DNA of 10,802 nucleotides from DATGLE01 sp035294325 (GTDB lineage: Bacteria; Chloroflexota; Ktedonobacteria; Ktedonobacterales; Ktedonobacteraceae), in NCBI GenBank assembly GCA_035294325.1, contig DATGLE010000269.1, positions 1-10,802 of the forward strand, written 5' to 3'. Under the pieces are notes generated by a model, which saw only the letters and a list, made by a program, of their open reading frames with translations, was not told where the DNA came from and did no database searches. This document shows, piece by piece, positions 1-5,172 of this stretch (positions within the stretch are counted from its first letter, which is position 1; each line of letters begins with the position of its first letter). The position numbers were made by a program, and so were the translations under genes.

Positions 1-34
1 GTAGACGTGAAATATCGAGGTAGAAACGCAGCAT
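1..34 (-). CDS. Possible 5' end of a leftward gene, cut by window edge
   Basis: Reading leftward, an ATG at 34-32 is preceded by GGAGG (50-46) with an 11-nt gap, and the eleven codons to the edge are open (MLRFYLDISRL). The same frame is also open upstream as far as a stop at 151-149. The translation there (containing PCGLICLWNPLTEDRAK) looks protein-like but has no ATG or GTG start. The fragment could therefore be the start of a gene or the remains of a broken one. No family can be assigned from so few residues. Confidence 0.25.
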   Translation of the reverse strand, partial: MLRFYLDISRL

Positions 35-188
35 CTTCGCTCGATCCTCCGTGAGCGGGTTCCAGAGACAAATAAGACCGCAGGGATACGCTACCGGAAA
101 TACATTTTCACTTCTTGAAAAAATGGTAGCACACGGATCCAGGCAGTGTCAATGAATGGCTTCTCGCCAGACAAATAGAGAGAAGAAC

Positions 189-218
189 TGTCATCCCTCG
201 CTGCCGCTCAGGATGACA
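189..218. repeat. Short palindromic intergenic element, possible terminator for the 245-730 gene
   Basis: TGTCATCC (189-196) and GGATGACA (211-218) are perfect inverted arms around a 14-nt loop. Read leftward, the element lies about 27 nt after the stop of the nucleotidyltransferase gene. It is followed by a pyrimidine-rich run (GTTCTTCTCTCTATTTG), so it could end that transcript. From memory, TGTCATCCTGAGCG-type palindromes are scattered between genes in Chloroflexota genomes; a copy count was not possible here. The rest of 35-244 shows no gene or other clear signal. Confidence 0.45.
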
Positions 219-244
219 CGCTCAGCAGCAAGCACATCTGTCTA

Positions 245-730
245 TTATCCCTCTATATCGGCAATATCCAGGTGGTCCACCTCGCGATCCAGCATGGCTT
301 TATAGCTCAACAACTGTTCCTTCGGCATGACATCGACCTCAACGCCATAGAGCTGCATACGATTGGATCTAGCAAAGTCGATAACGAGCGGCACCCACCG
401 CTGATCGAGGCGGCTAAAGATATAGCAGGGCGTCGAGGAATCGCCAATTTCGATCCACTGCCCCTGATATTCCAGCGCCATAAAGAGCACATCCCACGAC
501 GCGCTCTTGTAGGGACTGAGTTCCCTGGTTACATAGGGACGAAGCTCCTCCAGCATCGCCGCCGCTTTGTCCAGCGGGGCATAGAGATCGATGTCGACCA
601 GGGGGCGCGCAGCTCCATACGCCTGCGCCGCCAGGCCACCCATCACCTGATAGGGCAGATTATGGCGGTTGAGGACATCGACAATCCAGGCGAGCGCGTT
701 GTGTACCTTCTCTGCGTCGGGCCGCTGCAC
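245..730 (-). CDS. Small nucleotidyltransferase-fold protein
   Basis: A 161-residue protein starting with GTG at 730-728; GGAAGGA lies 9 nt upstream, which fixes this start. An N-terminal helix (residues 5-24) leads into VMGGLAAQAYG (29-39) and then VDIDLY (45-50). This gives the GG followed by D-x-D arrangement of the Pol-beta-type nucleotidyltransferase superfamily, with D46 and D48 as likely metal ligands. The C-terminal VDVMPKEQLLSYK...REVDHLDI pattern is typical of small antibiotic-adenylyltransferase-like and AbiEii/MNT-like members. It may transfer NMP to a small molecule or macromolecule, but the substrate cannot be read from sequence. No HEPN or antitoxin partner gene is adjacent, so a toxin-antitoxin role is not supported. 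It is probably cytoplasmic: no signal peptide or membrane segment is seen. Confidence 0.8.
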   Translation of the reverse strand: MQRPDAEKVHNALAWIVDVLNRHNLPYQVMGGLAAQAYGAARPLVDIDLYAPLDKAAAMLEELRPYVTRELSPYKSASWDVLFMALEYQGQWIEIGDSSTPCYIFSRLDQRWVPLVIDFARSNRMQLYGVEVDVMPKEQLLSYKAMLDREVDHLDIADIEG

Positions 731-1004
731 GTAAAATAATCCTTCCTCTCATATCCTGATATTGTCAAATATACGAATGTGGTGGGAAGCTGTCAATGTT
801 GCGATCAAGCCCGGGTACGCGTCACTTTTTTTACACTGCTACATCCTTCCCCGAACATCTCAGCGCCTGCGACGGAGCCGCGCGAATATCCGGGCAGGGA
901 GAGCGAGGAGGCTGAGGATCAGGCGCTCGCTGAGAAAACTGCCGGGCGGGCCGGCCTGACAACTGGCGCGCGTATGCCATATTCCAGGGATACTCATAAG
1001 ACCT
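731..1004. other. Gene-poor intergenic stretch
   Basis: Several overlapping open frames exist here on both strands, but none has a convincing ribosome binding site, family motif or conserved look. One leftward frame (997-860, 45 codons) ends in a hydrophobic-then-arginine-rich tail and could be a decayed membrane-protein end. That is not enough to call a gene. There is a T7 run near 827-833 without a stable hairpin before it. Confidence 0.5.
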
Positions 1005-1146
1005 GATCGGGGACAGGGCTATGTAATGCTCGCCAGAAGCGGGGGTCAAGGGGGCGGCCGCCCCCTCGCGGGGCGCGGGGTGTCCCCGCCCAAACTCTTC
1101 CTTTCGGGCGTGGCGTGGGGAGCATTCAATAGCCCTGGATCGGGGA
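1005..1146. mobile_element. 124-bp MITE-like element, copy 1, with 9-bp target duplication
   Basis: The element proper is 1014-1137. Its ends are inverted: CAGGGCTATGTAATGCTC on the left and the complement of CAGGGCTATTGAATGCTC on the right, giving 16 of 18 matches. It is flanked by an exact 9-bp direct repeat, GATCGGGGA, at 1005-1013 and 1138-1146, the signature of a transposition event. The interior is GC-rich. It contains a perfect 16-bp palindrome (1050-1065) and a GCGGGG/CCCCGC hairpin (1075-1089), and it encodes nothing convincing. A second copy of identical length lies at 10544-10667. A short non-coding body with inverted ends and a target duplication defines a MITE mobilised in trans. 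Ends starting CAGGG with 8-10 bp duplications recall the ISAs1 family; that assignment is from memory. The insertion sits just upstream of the oxidoreductase promoter region. Confidence 0.85.
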
Positions 1147-1155
1147 AACAAGGTG

Positions 1156-1192
1156 TTGCCAAGTTCCATCATCTCGTGTATTCTGGTATAAG
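1156..1192 (+). promoter_or_regulatory. Candidate promoter of the oxidoreductase gene
   Basis: TTGCCA (1156-1161) is followed after 17 bp by TATTCT (1179-1184). An alternative extended -10, TGGTATAAG (1184-1192), overlaps it. Either would start transcription 50-65 nt before the ATG at 1255. The sequence begins only 10 bp after the target duplication of the MITE, so the element has replaced whatever originally lay upstream. This is a motif match only. Confidence 0.35.
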
Positions 1193-1217
1193 TCTGTTTA
1201 CGAAAGCATGGGCGTAG

Positions 1218-1240
1218 CAGCAGTCTACTAAAAACTGCTG
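1218..1240 (+). other. Leader hairpin next to the oxidoreductase ribosome binding site
   Basis: CAGCAGT (1218-1224) and ACTGCTG (1234-1240) can pair around a 9-nt loop. The right arm ends at the first bases of the TGAGGA Shine-Dalgarno (1239-1244). The hairpin could affect ribosome access or mRNA stability, or be coincidental at 7 bp. Confidence 0.3.
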
Positions 1241-1254
1241 AGGATTGAAAAAAT

Positions 1255-2142
1255 ATGGCAGAAACAATTGGTTTCATCGGCCTGGGCATCATGGGCAGGC
1301 CGATGGCGCATAATTTGCTCAAAGCGGGCTACCCGCTGGTCGTGCTTAATCGCCACCAGGATGTGACAGACGAGCTGACGGCAAAGGGCGCTCGCGCGGC
1401 GCAGACGCCAAAGGAGGTGGCCGCGCAGTGCGACGTGCTGATTACCATGCTGCCCGATTCGCCGCAGGTCGAAGAGGTGATCACGGGACCGGACGGCGCG
1501 CTTGAAGGGCTGCGTGCAGGTCAGATTGTGATCGATATGAGCACGATATCTCCACTGGTCACGCGGAACCTGGCGGCGCACCTGGCCGAGCGCAAAGTGG
1601 CGATGCTCGACGCGCCGGTGAGCGGCGGCGATAAAGGCGCGATTGCCGGCACGTTATCGATTATGGTGGGCGGAGATGAAGAGGTATTTCAGCGCTGTAT
1701 GCCCATCTTCCAGGCATTGGGCAAGACGATTGTGCACGTGGGCGCGAACGGCGCGGGCCAGGTGGTCAAAGCGTGCAATCAAATCGTGGTCGGGTTGACC
1801 TTCGAGGCGGTCAGCGAGGCGCTGGTAGTAGGGGCTAAAGCCGGCGTCGATCCGGCGAAGATCCTGCAAGTGCTTGGCGGCGGGCTGGCAGCTAACCGCG
1901 TGATGGAACTGCGCGGCGAAAGTATGCTCCAGCACAACTTTGCGCCGGGCTTCCGCATTCGCCTGCACCACAAGGATCTCGGCATCGCGCTGGCTACGGC
2001 CAGAGCCTACGGCGTGGTGGTGCCGGGAACGGCGATGGTCGATCAGATGCTGGCCGCGCTGGAAGCGAACGGGCGCGGCGACCTCGATCACTCCGCCCTG
2101 CTCACGCACCTGGAAGATCTCGCCAATTTTCACATCAAGTAG
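1255..2142 (+). CDS. NAD(P)-dependent beta-hydroxyacid dehydrogenase (GarR / 3-hydroxyisobutyrate dehydrogenase family)
   Basis: A 295-residue protein, the normal length for the family. Starts at ATG 1255 with TGAGGA 10 nt upstream. Residues 6-14 (GFIGLGIMG) form the dinucleotide-binding Rossmann turn. DAPVSGG (119-125) is the substrate-carboxylate loop. GAGQVVKACNQ contains the general-acid lysine K172 and the conserved N175. HHKDLGIAL carries the conserved K240-D241 of the helical C-terminal domain. Family members reversibly oxidise beta-hydroxyacids such as tartronate semialdehyde/glycerate (2-hydroxy-3-oxopropionate reductase) or 3-hydroxyisobutyrate. The exact substrate cannot be chosen from sequence, and no glyoxylate- or valine-pathway neighbour is present to decide. 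Probably a soluble cytoplasmic tetramer or dimer. It appears to be a single-gene transcript. Its stop codon lies inside the left arm of the inverted repeat at 2139-2302. Confidence 0.93.
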   Translation: MAETIGFIGLGIMGRPMAHNLLKAGYPLVVLNRHQDVTDELTAKGARAAQTPKEVAAQCDVLITMLPDSPQVEEVITGPDGALEGLRAGQIVIDMSTISPLVTRNLAAHLAERKVAMLDAPVSGGDKGAIAGTLSIMVGGDEEVFQRCMPIFQALGKTIVHVGANGAGQVVKACNQIVVGLTFEAVSEALVVGAKAGVDPAKILQVLGGGLAANRVMELRGESMLQHNFAPGFRIRLHHKDLGIALATARAYGVVVPGTAMVDQMLAALEANGRGDLDHSALLTHLEDLANFHIK

Positions 2143-2302
2143 GGGCGCGGCGCCGGCTGGGAGGGGCTGAGGGGAAGGTGGGGGCCGAGCGCAAGCCCGC
2201 TGGTTGCCAAAAACGTACAGCGGTTTGTTGGTAATAGATTGGCGGGCTTGCGCTCGGCCCCCACCGCCCAACCACGCCACCCAGCCGGCGCCGCGCCCCT
2301 AC
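2139..2302. repeat. 164-bp imperfect inverted repeat overlapping a stop codon
   Basis: The left arm (2139-2200) and right arm (2242-2302) are imperfect reverse complements of about 61 bp around a 41-nt AT-richer loop. The outer end (GTAGGGGCGCGGCGCCGGCT) and the inner part (GGGGGCCGAGCGCAAGCCCG) match perfectly. Mismatches and small length differences lie between them (about 2158-2180). The left end contains the TAG of the oxidoreductase gene (2140-2142). It lies between convergent genes, so in RNA it would form a very strong hairpin able to halt or protect transcripts from both sides, although no T-run follows either arm. It has the look of a palindromic non-coding mobile element; no clear target duplication is seen. 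2303-2368 shows nothing further. Confidence 0.8.
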
Positions 2303-2368
2303 ACACCTCCGCGATTCTTCAGAAAATACCTGATTCTAACCCTATTATCATCAGACCATTTGATCGCC

Positions 2369-4003
2369 TTAACTTAAGGGCACGATCTGCCCGGCGACCA
2401 CAAAACAATGTTCGTAGGCGAAAAGGCCGATCAGCGCCAGGACTGCCGCGCTGCCGAGCAGGATAAGCTGCACCCCAGGGAGCAGCAGCGCAGCTATCAA
2501 CAGCGCCAGGGGGAGCAGTGAGCCAATCACAAAGAACAGGCCCCAGAAGAGGCCGCGCAACGCGCCCCGGCGCATATAGCGGGCAGCGGTAGCAACGTGG
2601 CTGTTGCTGTGCGCGCCGAAAACCTCGATCAGCACGAGAATACAGTGCAGGGCAATAGCCGCGAGCAAGACAGCAGCGAAGAGCGCCGTCAAGGCTCTGA
2701 AGGCGCCGAGTATCCAGGCCAGCAGGCCAAGCGCCGCAGAGCCTGCCAGCAGCGCCTGCACGATCAAAATGGGAAAGAGCAGCGGACTCTGCCAGAAATC
2801 ACGCCCTTCGGCCTGCCCGAAGAGAAAGGCGGTATAGCCGGCGGCTGCAATACCGAAGATGGCCGCCGGAACGAGCAGCCAGCCAATCACCGAAAAAGCG
2901 CCCAGGATGGCCGCGAGGAACCAGGCCGCCTCGATCAGGCCGAAGATGCCCAGGATGTAACCGCCCCAGACCAGCCAGGAGGTCGGATTCGCCTTCGTCA
3001 CCAGGAAGAGCGCGCGATCAGGCCGCTTGAGATCGGCGACGAGCAGGACCAGGGTGATGGCGATGAAGGCGCCGCCGATCACCGGCGCCGCGATACCGAG
3101 CAGGGTATTCACCACAGGCAAGCGCAAGTTCTGGACGCCAGGCAGCGCCAGGGCCAGCACGGCGGCCAGCATCGCGCCTGCGCCGAGCGACTTGGTGCCA
3201 AGATAGGTCGAGACCTTCCAGCCCCACGGCGCCCCGTTCTTTGGCACGTCATAGACAACCCGCGCCCCGGCGCTCTGCCTGCTCTCATGGTCGAGAGGCT
3301 GGTACGACTTGAGAGGGTTGAGCGTGCGGGGGCCGCGCAGCGAGCGCTCCCCGGCTAGAGCCGCGTTATCGTCCTGCTCAGCATGGTGCGGGTTGAGCAT
3401 TGTGCTCCACATACTCATATGCGGCAGTTCTTCCAGCGCGGCCTCGGGATTGATGGCGGCCTCGTCGGCGCCCAGATAATAGACGTTGGGGCCAGTCCCT
3501 TGCTCGGGCTTGCGCACGCGCACAGGTTCGCGGGCGACAATGCGCGCGATCTCGCTCTCAGGATTATGCAGGTCGCCGGCAATAATGGCGCGCTCGGGAC
3601 AGACGACGACGCAGGCCGGTTCCATGCCAAGCTCCGTGCGATGAGCACAATAGTTGCACTTGGCGGCGGTATGGCTGTAGGGATCGATGTAGAGCGCATC
3701 GTAAGGGCACGCCTGCATGCACGACTTGCAGCCAATGCAGCGGTTCGCATCGAAGTCAACGATGCCATCGTCGCGCTTGTAGAGGGCCTTCGTGGGGCAG
3801 ATAGCAACACAGGGAGCGTCATCACAATGATTGCAGCGGTTGACGAGGAAATAACGGCGCGAGTTGGGGAATTCGCCCTTCTCGATATACTTCACCCAGG
3901 TCCGGTAGACGCCGATGGGGACATCATGTTCGGCCTTGCAGGCCACGGTGCAGGCATGGCAGCCGATACATTTCCGCTGGTCGATGACAAACGCATACTT
4001 CAT
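2369..4003 (-). CDS. Fused 4Fe-4S ferredoxin / NrfD-type membrane subunit of a respiratory oxidoreductase
   Basis: A 544-residue protein. The start chosen is ATG at 4003-4001, because GAGGAGAGAGG lies 6 nt upstream and the ferredoxin fold begins at once (MKYAFVIDQRKCIGC). An in-frame ATG at 4039 would add 12 unlikely residues. Sixteen cysteines in four groups (12/15/18/22, 57/60/65/69, 89/92/95/99, 116/119/131/135) match the four [4Fe-4S] clusters of DmsB/NrfC/PsrB electron-transfer subunits. After a polar linker (about 140-262) come about eight hydrophobic segments with NrfD/PsrC-like features (DLKRPDRALF, then SWLVWGGYIL). These would anchor the protein and exchange electrons with quinol. 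In most systems these are two separate proteins serving a molybdopterin enzyme; here they are one chain and no such catalytic gene is adjacent. No Tat signal is seen, as usual for this subunit, so sidedness depends on the missing partner. Confidence 0.92.
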   Translation of the reverse strand: MKYAFVIDQRKCIGCHACTVACKAEHDVPIGVYRTWVKYIEKGEFPNSRRYFLVNRCNHCDDAPCVAICPTKALYKRDDGIVDFDANRCIGCKSCMQACPYDALYIDPYSHTAAKCNYCAHRTELGMEPACVVVCPERAIIAGDLHNPESEIARIVAREPVRVRKPEQGTGPNVYYLGADEAAINPEAALEELPHMSMWSTMLNPHHAEQDDNAALAGERSLRGPRTLNPLKSYQPLDHESRQSAGARVVYDVPKNGAPWGWKVSTYLGTKSLGAGAMLAAVLALALPGVQNLRLPVVNTLLGIAAPVIGGAFIAITLVLLVADLKRPDRALFLVTKANPTSWLVWGGYILGIFGLIEAAWFLAAILGAFSVIGWLLVPAAIFGIAAAGYTAFLFGQAEGRDFWQSPLLFPILIVQALLAGSAALGLLAWILGAFRALTALFAAVLLAAIALHCILVLIEVFGAHSNSHVATAARYMRRGALRGLFWGLFFVIGSLLPLALLIAALLLPGVQLILLGSAAVLALIGLFAYEHCFVVAGQIVPLS

Positions 4004-4062
4004 GATCCGCCTCTCTCCTCGCCGGGCAGGCTGTGCCACAGTGCATTTAACAGATAGTGAAG

Positions 4063-4111
4063 AGACATCCTTGTCTTATGTTAAGTGTACGAGAGGGACA
4101 ATGCTTTGTCC
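4063..4111 (-). promoter_or_regulatory. Two GACA/TGTC palindromes upstream of the ferredoxin-NrfD gene
   Basis: AGACA/TGTCT (4063-4067 and 4072-4076, 4-nt spacer) and GGACAA/TTGTCC (4096-4101 and 4106-4111, 4-nt spacer) lie 60-108 bp upstream of the ATG. Their centres are 34 bp apart and both contain GACA...TGTC. Leftward, TTGTCC followed 15 bp later by CATAAG could also be a weak -35/-10. A paired operator is possible. The binding factor is unknown. Confidence 0.3.
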
Positions 4112-4148
4112 AGGTCCAACCAATCCGTTACCGTTATTTTGCTATTAC

Positions 4149-4156
4149 GTTATAAT
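4149..4156. promoter_or_regulatory. Back-to-back -10 boxes
   Basis: A perfect TATAAT lies rightward at 4151-4156, and a TATAAC lies leftward at 4154-4149. Leftward use would give the ferredoxin-NrfD mRNA a leader of about 140 nt containing the GACA/TGTC palindromes. Rightward use would transcribe toward the repeat array, where no protein gene lies. The -35 matches are poor in both directions (for example TTACCG at 4128-4133, 17 bp before TATAAT). Confidence 0.25.
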
Positions 4157-4184
4157 GAGTGTAGGCAGCCATAAAGAGTTGCCT

Positions 4185-4272
4185 GTTACGGCGCGGCTAC
4201 GCTGTAACCTCGTTTTCTCGCTTGTAGCTGTGTAGCTTGTAGCGCGTTTTCGTAGTGCGTAGTCCGTAGTAG
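4185..4272. repeat. Hairpin followed by GTAG-rich low-complexity tract
   Basis: GTTACGGCG (4185-4193) pairs with CGCTGTAAC (4200-4208), nine pairs including one G-T, around a 6-nt loop. From 4224 to about 4270 the word GTAG recurs at least six times, ending in three near-tandem 7-mers (GTAGTGC, GTAGTCC, GTAGTAG). No gene fits this stretch. Slippage during replication would explain the tract. Confidence 0.45.
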
Positions 4273-4285
4273 TAATGTTAGCAAT

Positions 4286-4321
4286 AAAAAGCCGGGGAGC
4301 CAATTATTTATCTGGCTCCCC
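4286..4321 (-). terminator. Intrinsic terminator for leftward transcription
   Basis: TGGCTCCCC (4313-4321) and GGGGAGCCA (4294-4302) form a perfect 9-bp hairpin with a 10-nt loop. Read leftward, the stem is followed by GGC and then TTTTT (complement of 4290-4286), the classical rho-independent form. The nearest leftward genes are the ABC operon ending at 4951. If this is its terminator, its mRNA carries about 650 nt of 3' untranslated RNA containing the whole hairpin array. Confidence 0.7.
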
Positions 4322-4384
4322 TATTGATTCTCTGCTTCGTCAGACAGCTCATTTCCCATTAATTAACCAGGTGCAGATGTTGTT

Positions 4385-4401
4385 GTGCGCCTGCGGCGCA
4401 C
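4385..4401. repeat. Small hairpin with the array's core sequence
   Basis: GTGCGCC (4385-4391) and GGCGCAC (4395-4401) are perfect arms around the 3-nt loop TGC. GCGCCTGCGGCGC is the reverse complement of the GCGCC-GCA-GGCGC core at the tip of the two long hairpins farther right. It therefore looks like an inverted, short-armed member of the same family. Confidence 0.6.
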
Positions 4402-4405
4402 TCGG

Positions 4406-4464
4406 AGGGAATGAGGGTTGGGGGCTGAGCGCCGCAGGCGCTCAGCCCCCAACCCTCATTCCCT
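4406..4464. repeat. Long perfect hairpin A (28-bp arms, GCA loop)
   Basis: The arms at 4406-4433 and 4437-4464 are exact reverse complements for 28 bp, separated only by GCA. The tip reads GAGCGCC-GCA-GGCGCTC. The lower stem is AGGGAATGAGGGTTGGGGGC and its complement. Perfect arms of this length are rare by chance and imply recent formation or active copying. The right arm runs into the first 78-bp repeat (CCTGGCGAA from 4462). Confidence 0.85.
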
Positions 4465-4695
4465 GGCGAACCGCGCGGCGGTGAGCCGTCATGTACCTGG
4501 GCGTGAGTTAACGCCGTGTACAAGTTTCTATGCGCCCGCCCTGGCGAACCGCGCGGCGGTGAGCCGTCATGTACCTAGGCGTGAGTTAACGCCGTGTGCA
4601 AGTTTCTATGCGCCTGCCCTGGCGAACCGCGCGGCGGCGCGCGTCATGTACCTGGGCGTGAGTTAACGCCGTGTACAAGTTTCTGTGCGCTTGCG

Positions 4696-4758
4696 GCCCA
4701 TACACGGGGCAGAAGTCTGCGGGGCTGACCTGCGGCGCTCAGCCCCCAACCCTCATTC
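4696..4758. repeat. Hybrid insert combining the left arm of hairpin B with the right arm of hairpin A
   Basis: After unit 3 the sequence matches the left side of hairpin B (GGCCCATACACGGGGCAGAA and following, to about 4723). After a short junction (about 4729-4738) it continues as the right arm of hairpin A (GCTCAGCCCCCAACCCTCAT and following). Only GGGGCTGA (4721-4728) and TCAGCCCC (4739-4746) still pair. A crossover or template switch at the shared core would generate it. Confidence 0.65.
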
Positions 4759-4853
4759 CCTGGCGAACCGCGCGGCGGTGAGCCGTCATGTACCTGGGCG
4801 TGAGTTAACGCCGTGTACAAGTTTCTGTGCGCCTGCGGCCCATACACGGGGCA

Positions 4854-4896
4854 GAAGTCTGCGGGAGAGCGCCGCAGGCGCTCTCCCGCAGACTTC
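4854..4896. repeat. Long perfect hairpin B (20-bp arms, GCA loop)
   Basis: The arms at 4854-4873 and 4877-4896 are exact reverse complements for 20 bp around GCA. The tip (GAGCGCC-GCA-GGCGCTC) is identical to that of hairpin A, while the lower stem is unrelated (GAAGTCTGCGGGA). Same tip with different perfectly paired stems points to a family of hairpins whose arms vary together. Confidence 0.85.
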
Positions 4897-4950
4897 CTCC
4901 TCCTGGCGAACCGCGCAGCGGTGAGCTGTCAGGTATCCTTGCACATGGCG

Positions 4951-5145
4951 TTAATTAAAATTGAGCAAAGGATAAGAGGCGTGATACGCCTGCTGGTGAG
5001 ATGGCGCGACCAGGCCACCACTGCCAGGAAGAGGACCGTATTGAATCGTTGGTTTGGGGTGTACGAACAACAGCCCCAGAACCACTACAGCCAGAATAAG
5101 CGTGATCGCTGCCAGCACGATATGTGAGCGAATATTTTCGGGCAT
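4951..5145 (-). CDS. Small single-span membrane protein of the ABC operon
   Basis: A 64-residue protein starting with ATG at 5145-5143. AAGGAGGA lies 9 nt upstream, the best ribosome binding site in the window, which makes a real gene likely despite its size. Residues 8-28 form one hydrophobic helix. A short polar tail with prolines and glycines (PKPTIQYGPLPGSGGL) follows, probably on the outer face. No known family is recognised. It is the last gene of the leftward ABC operon, 27 bp after the 86-residue gene, which has the same architecture. The pair may be accessory subunits or regulators of the permease; this is inferred only from position. Confidence 0.72.
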   Translation of the reverse strand: MPENIRSHIVLAAITLILAVVVLGLLFVHPKPTIQYGPLPGSGGLVAPSHQQAYHASYPLLNFN

Positions 5146-5172
5146 ATCTCGATATCCTCCTTAAAAAAACTG

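Larger units (their letters stand above)
4462..4936. repeat. Array of five 78-bp repeats, the last one partial
   Basis: Units begin with CCTGGCGAACCGCGC at 4462, 4540, 4618, 4759 and 4902. Units 1-3 are directly tandem with a 78-bp period. Units 3 and 4 are each followed by a 63-65 bp insert, so the next spacings are 141 and 143 bp. Unit 5 keeps only about 34 bp. Full copies differ by a few bases, except unit 3, which is altered at 4638-4645. Each unit can fold into two hairpins. The first is GGC-GA-ACCGC around GCG, closing with GCGGT-GA-GCC. The second is TGTAC..GGCGT around GAGTTA, closing with ACGCC..GTACA. Because 78 is a multiple of three, a rightward open frame with a 26-residue repeat appears, but it has no ribosome binding site and is judged an artefact. 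Confidence 0.85.

Noticed and set aside
245..730. Type II or VII toxin-antitoxin pair
   Set aside because: Only the nucleotidyltransferase-like gene is present; no HEPN or small antitoxin gene adjoins it.
860..997. 45-codon leftward frame with a hydrophobic, arginine-ended C-terminus
   Set aside because: Weak ribosome binding site and too short to separate from chance; at most a gene remnant.
1026..1217. Similar rightward peptides at 1026 and 10427 (MLARSGGQGGG...)
   Set aside because: The shared peptide is only the translation of the repeated MITE; frames continue into unrelated flanks.
831..1322. Leftward open frame of 163 codons
   Set aside because: It crosses the MITE insertion and runs into the oxidoreductase start; an insertion inside a live gene would not leave a natural frame, and there is no family signal.
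4465..4540. tRNA-like gene in the 78-bp unit
   Set aside because: Two consecutive hairpins are seen but no acceptor stem, T-loop or anticodon arm arrangement.
4418..4666. Rightward open frame with a repeated 26-residue peptide across the 78-bp units
   Set aside because: The period is a multiple of three so any open frame repeats; there is no ribosome binding site, the frame starts inside hairpin A, and the other frames are just as open.
4385..4936. CRISPR array
   Set aside because: The repeats are 78 bp, partly tandem without spacers, the inserts are palindromic and related to each other, and no cas gene is present.
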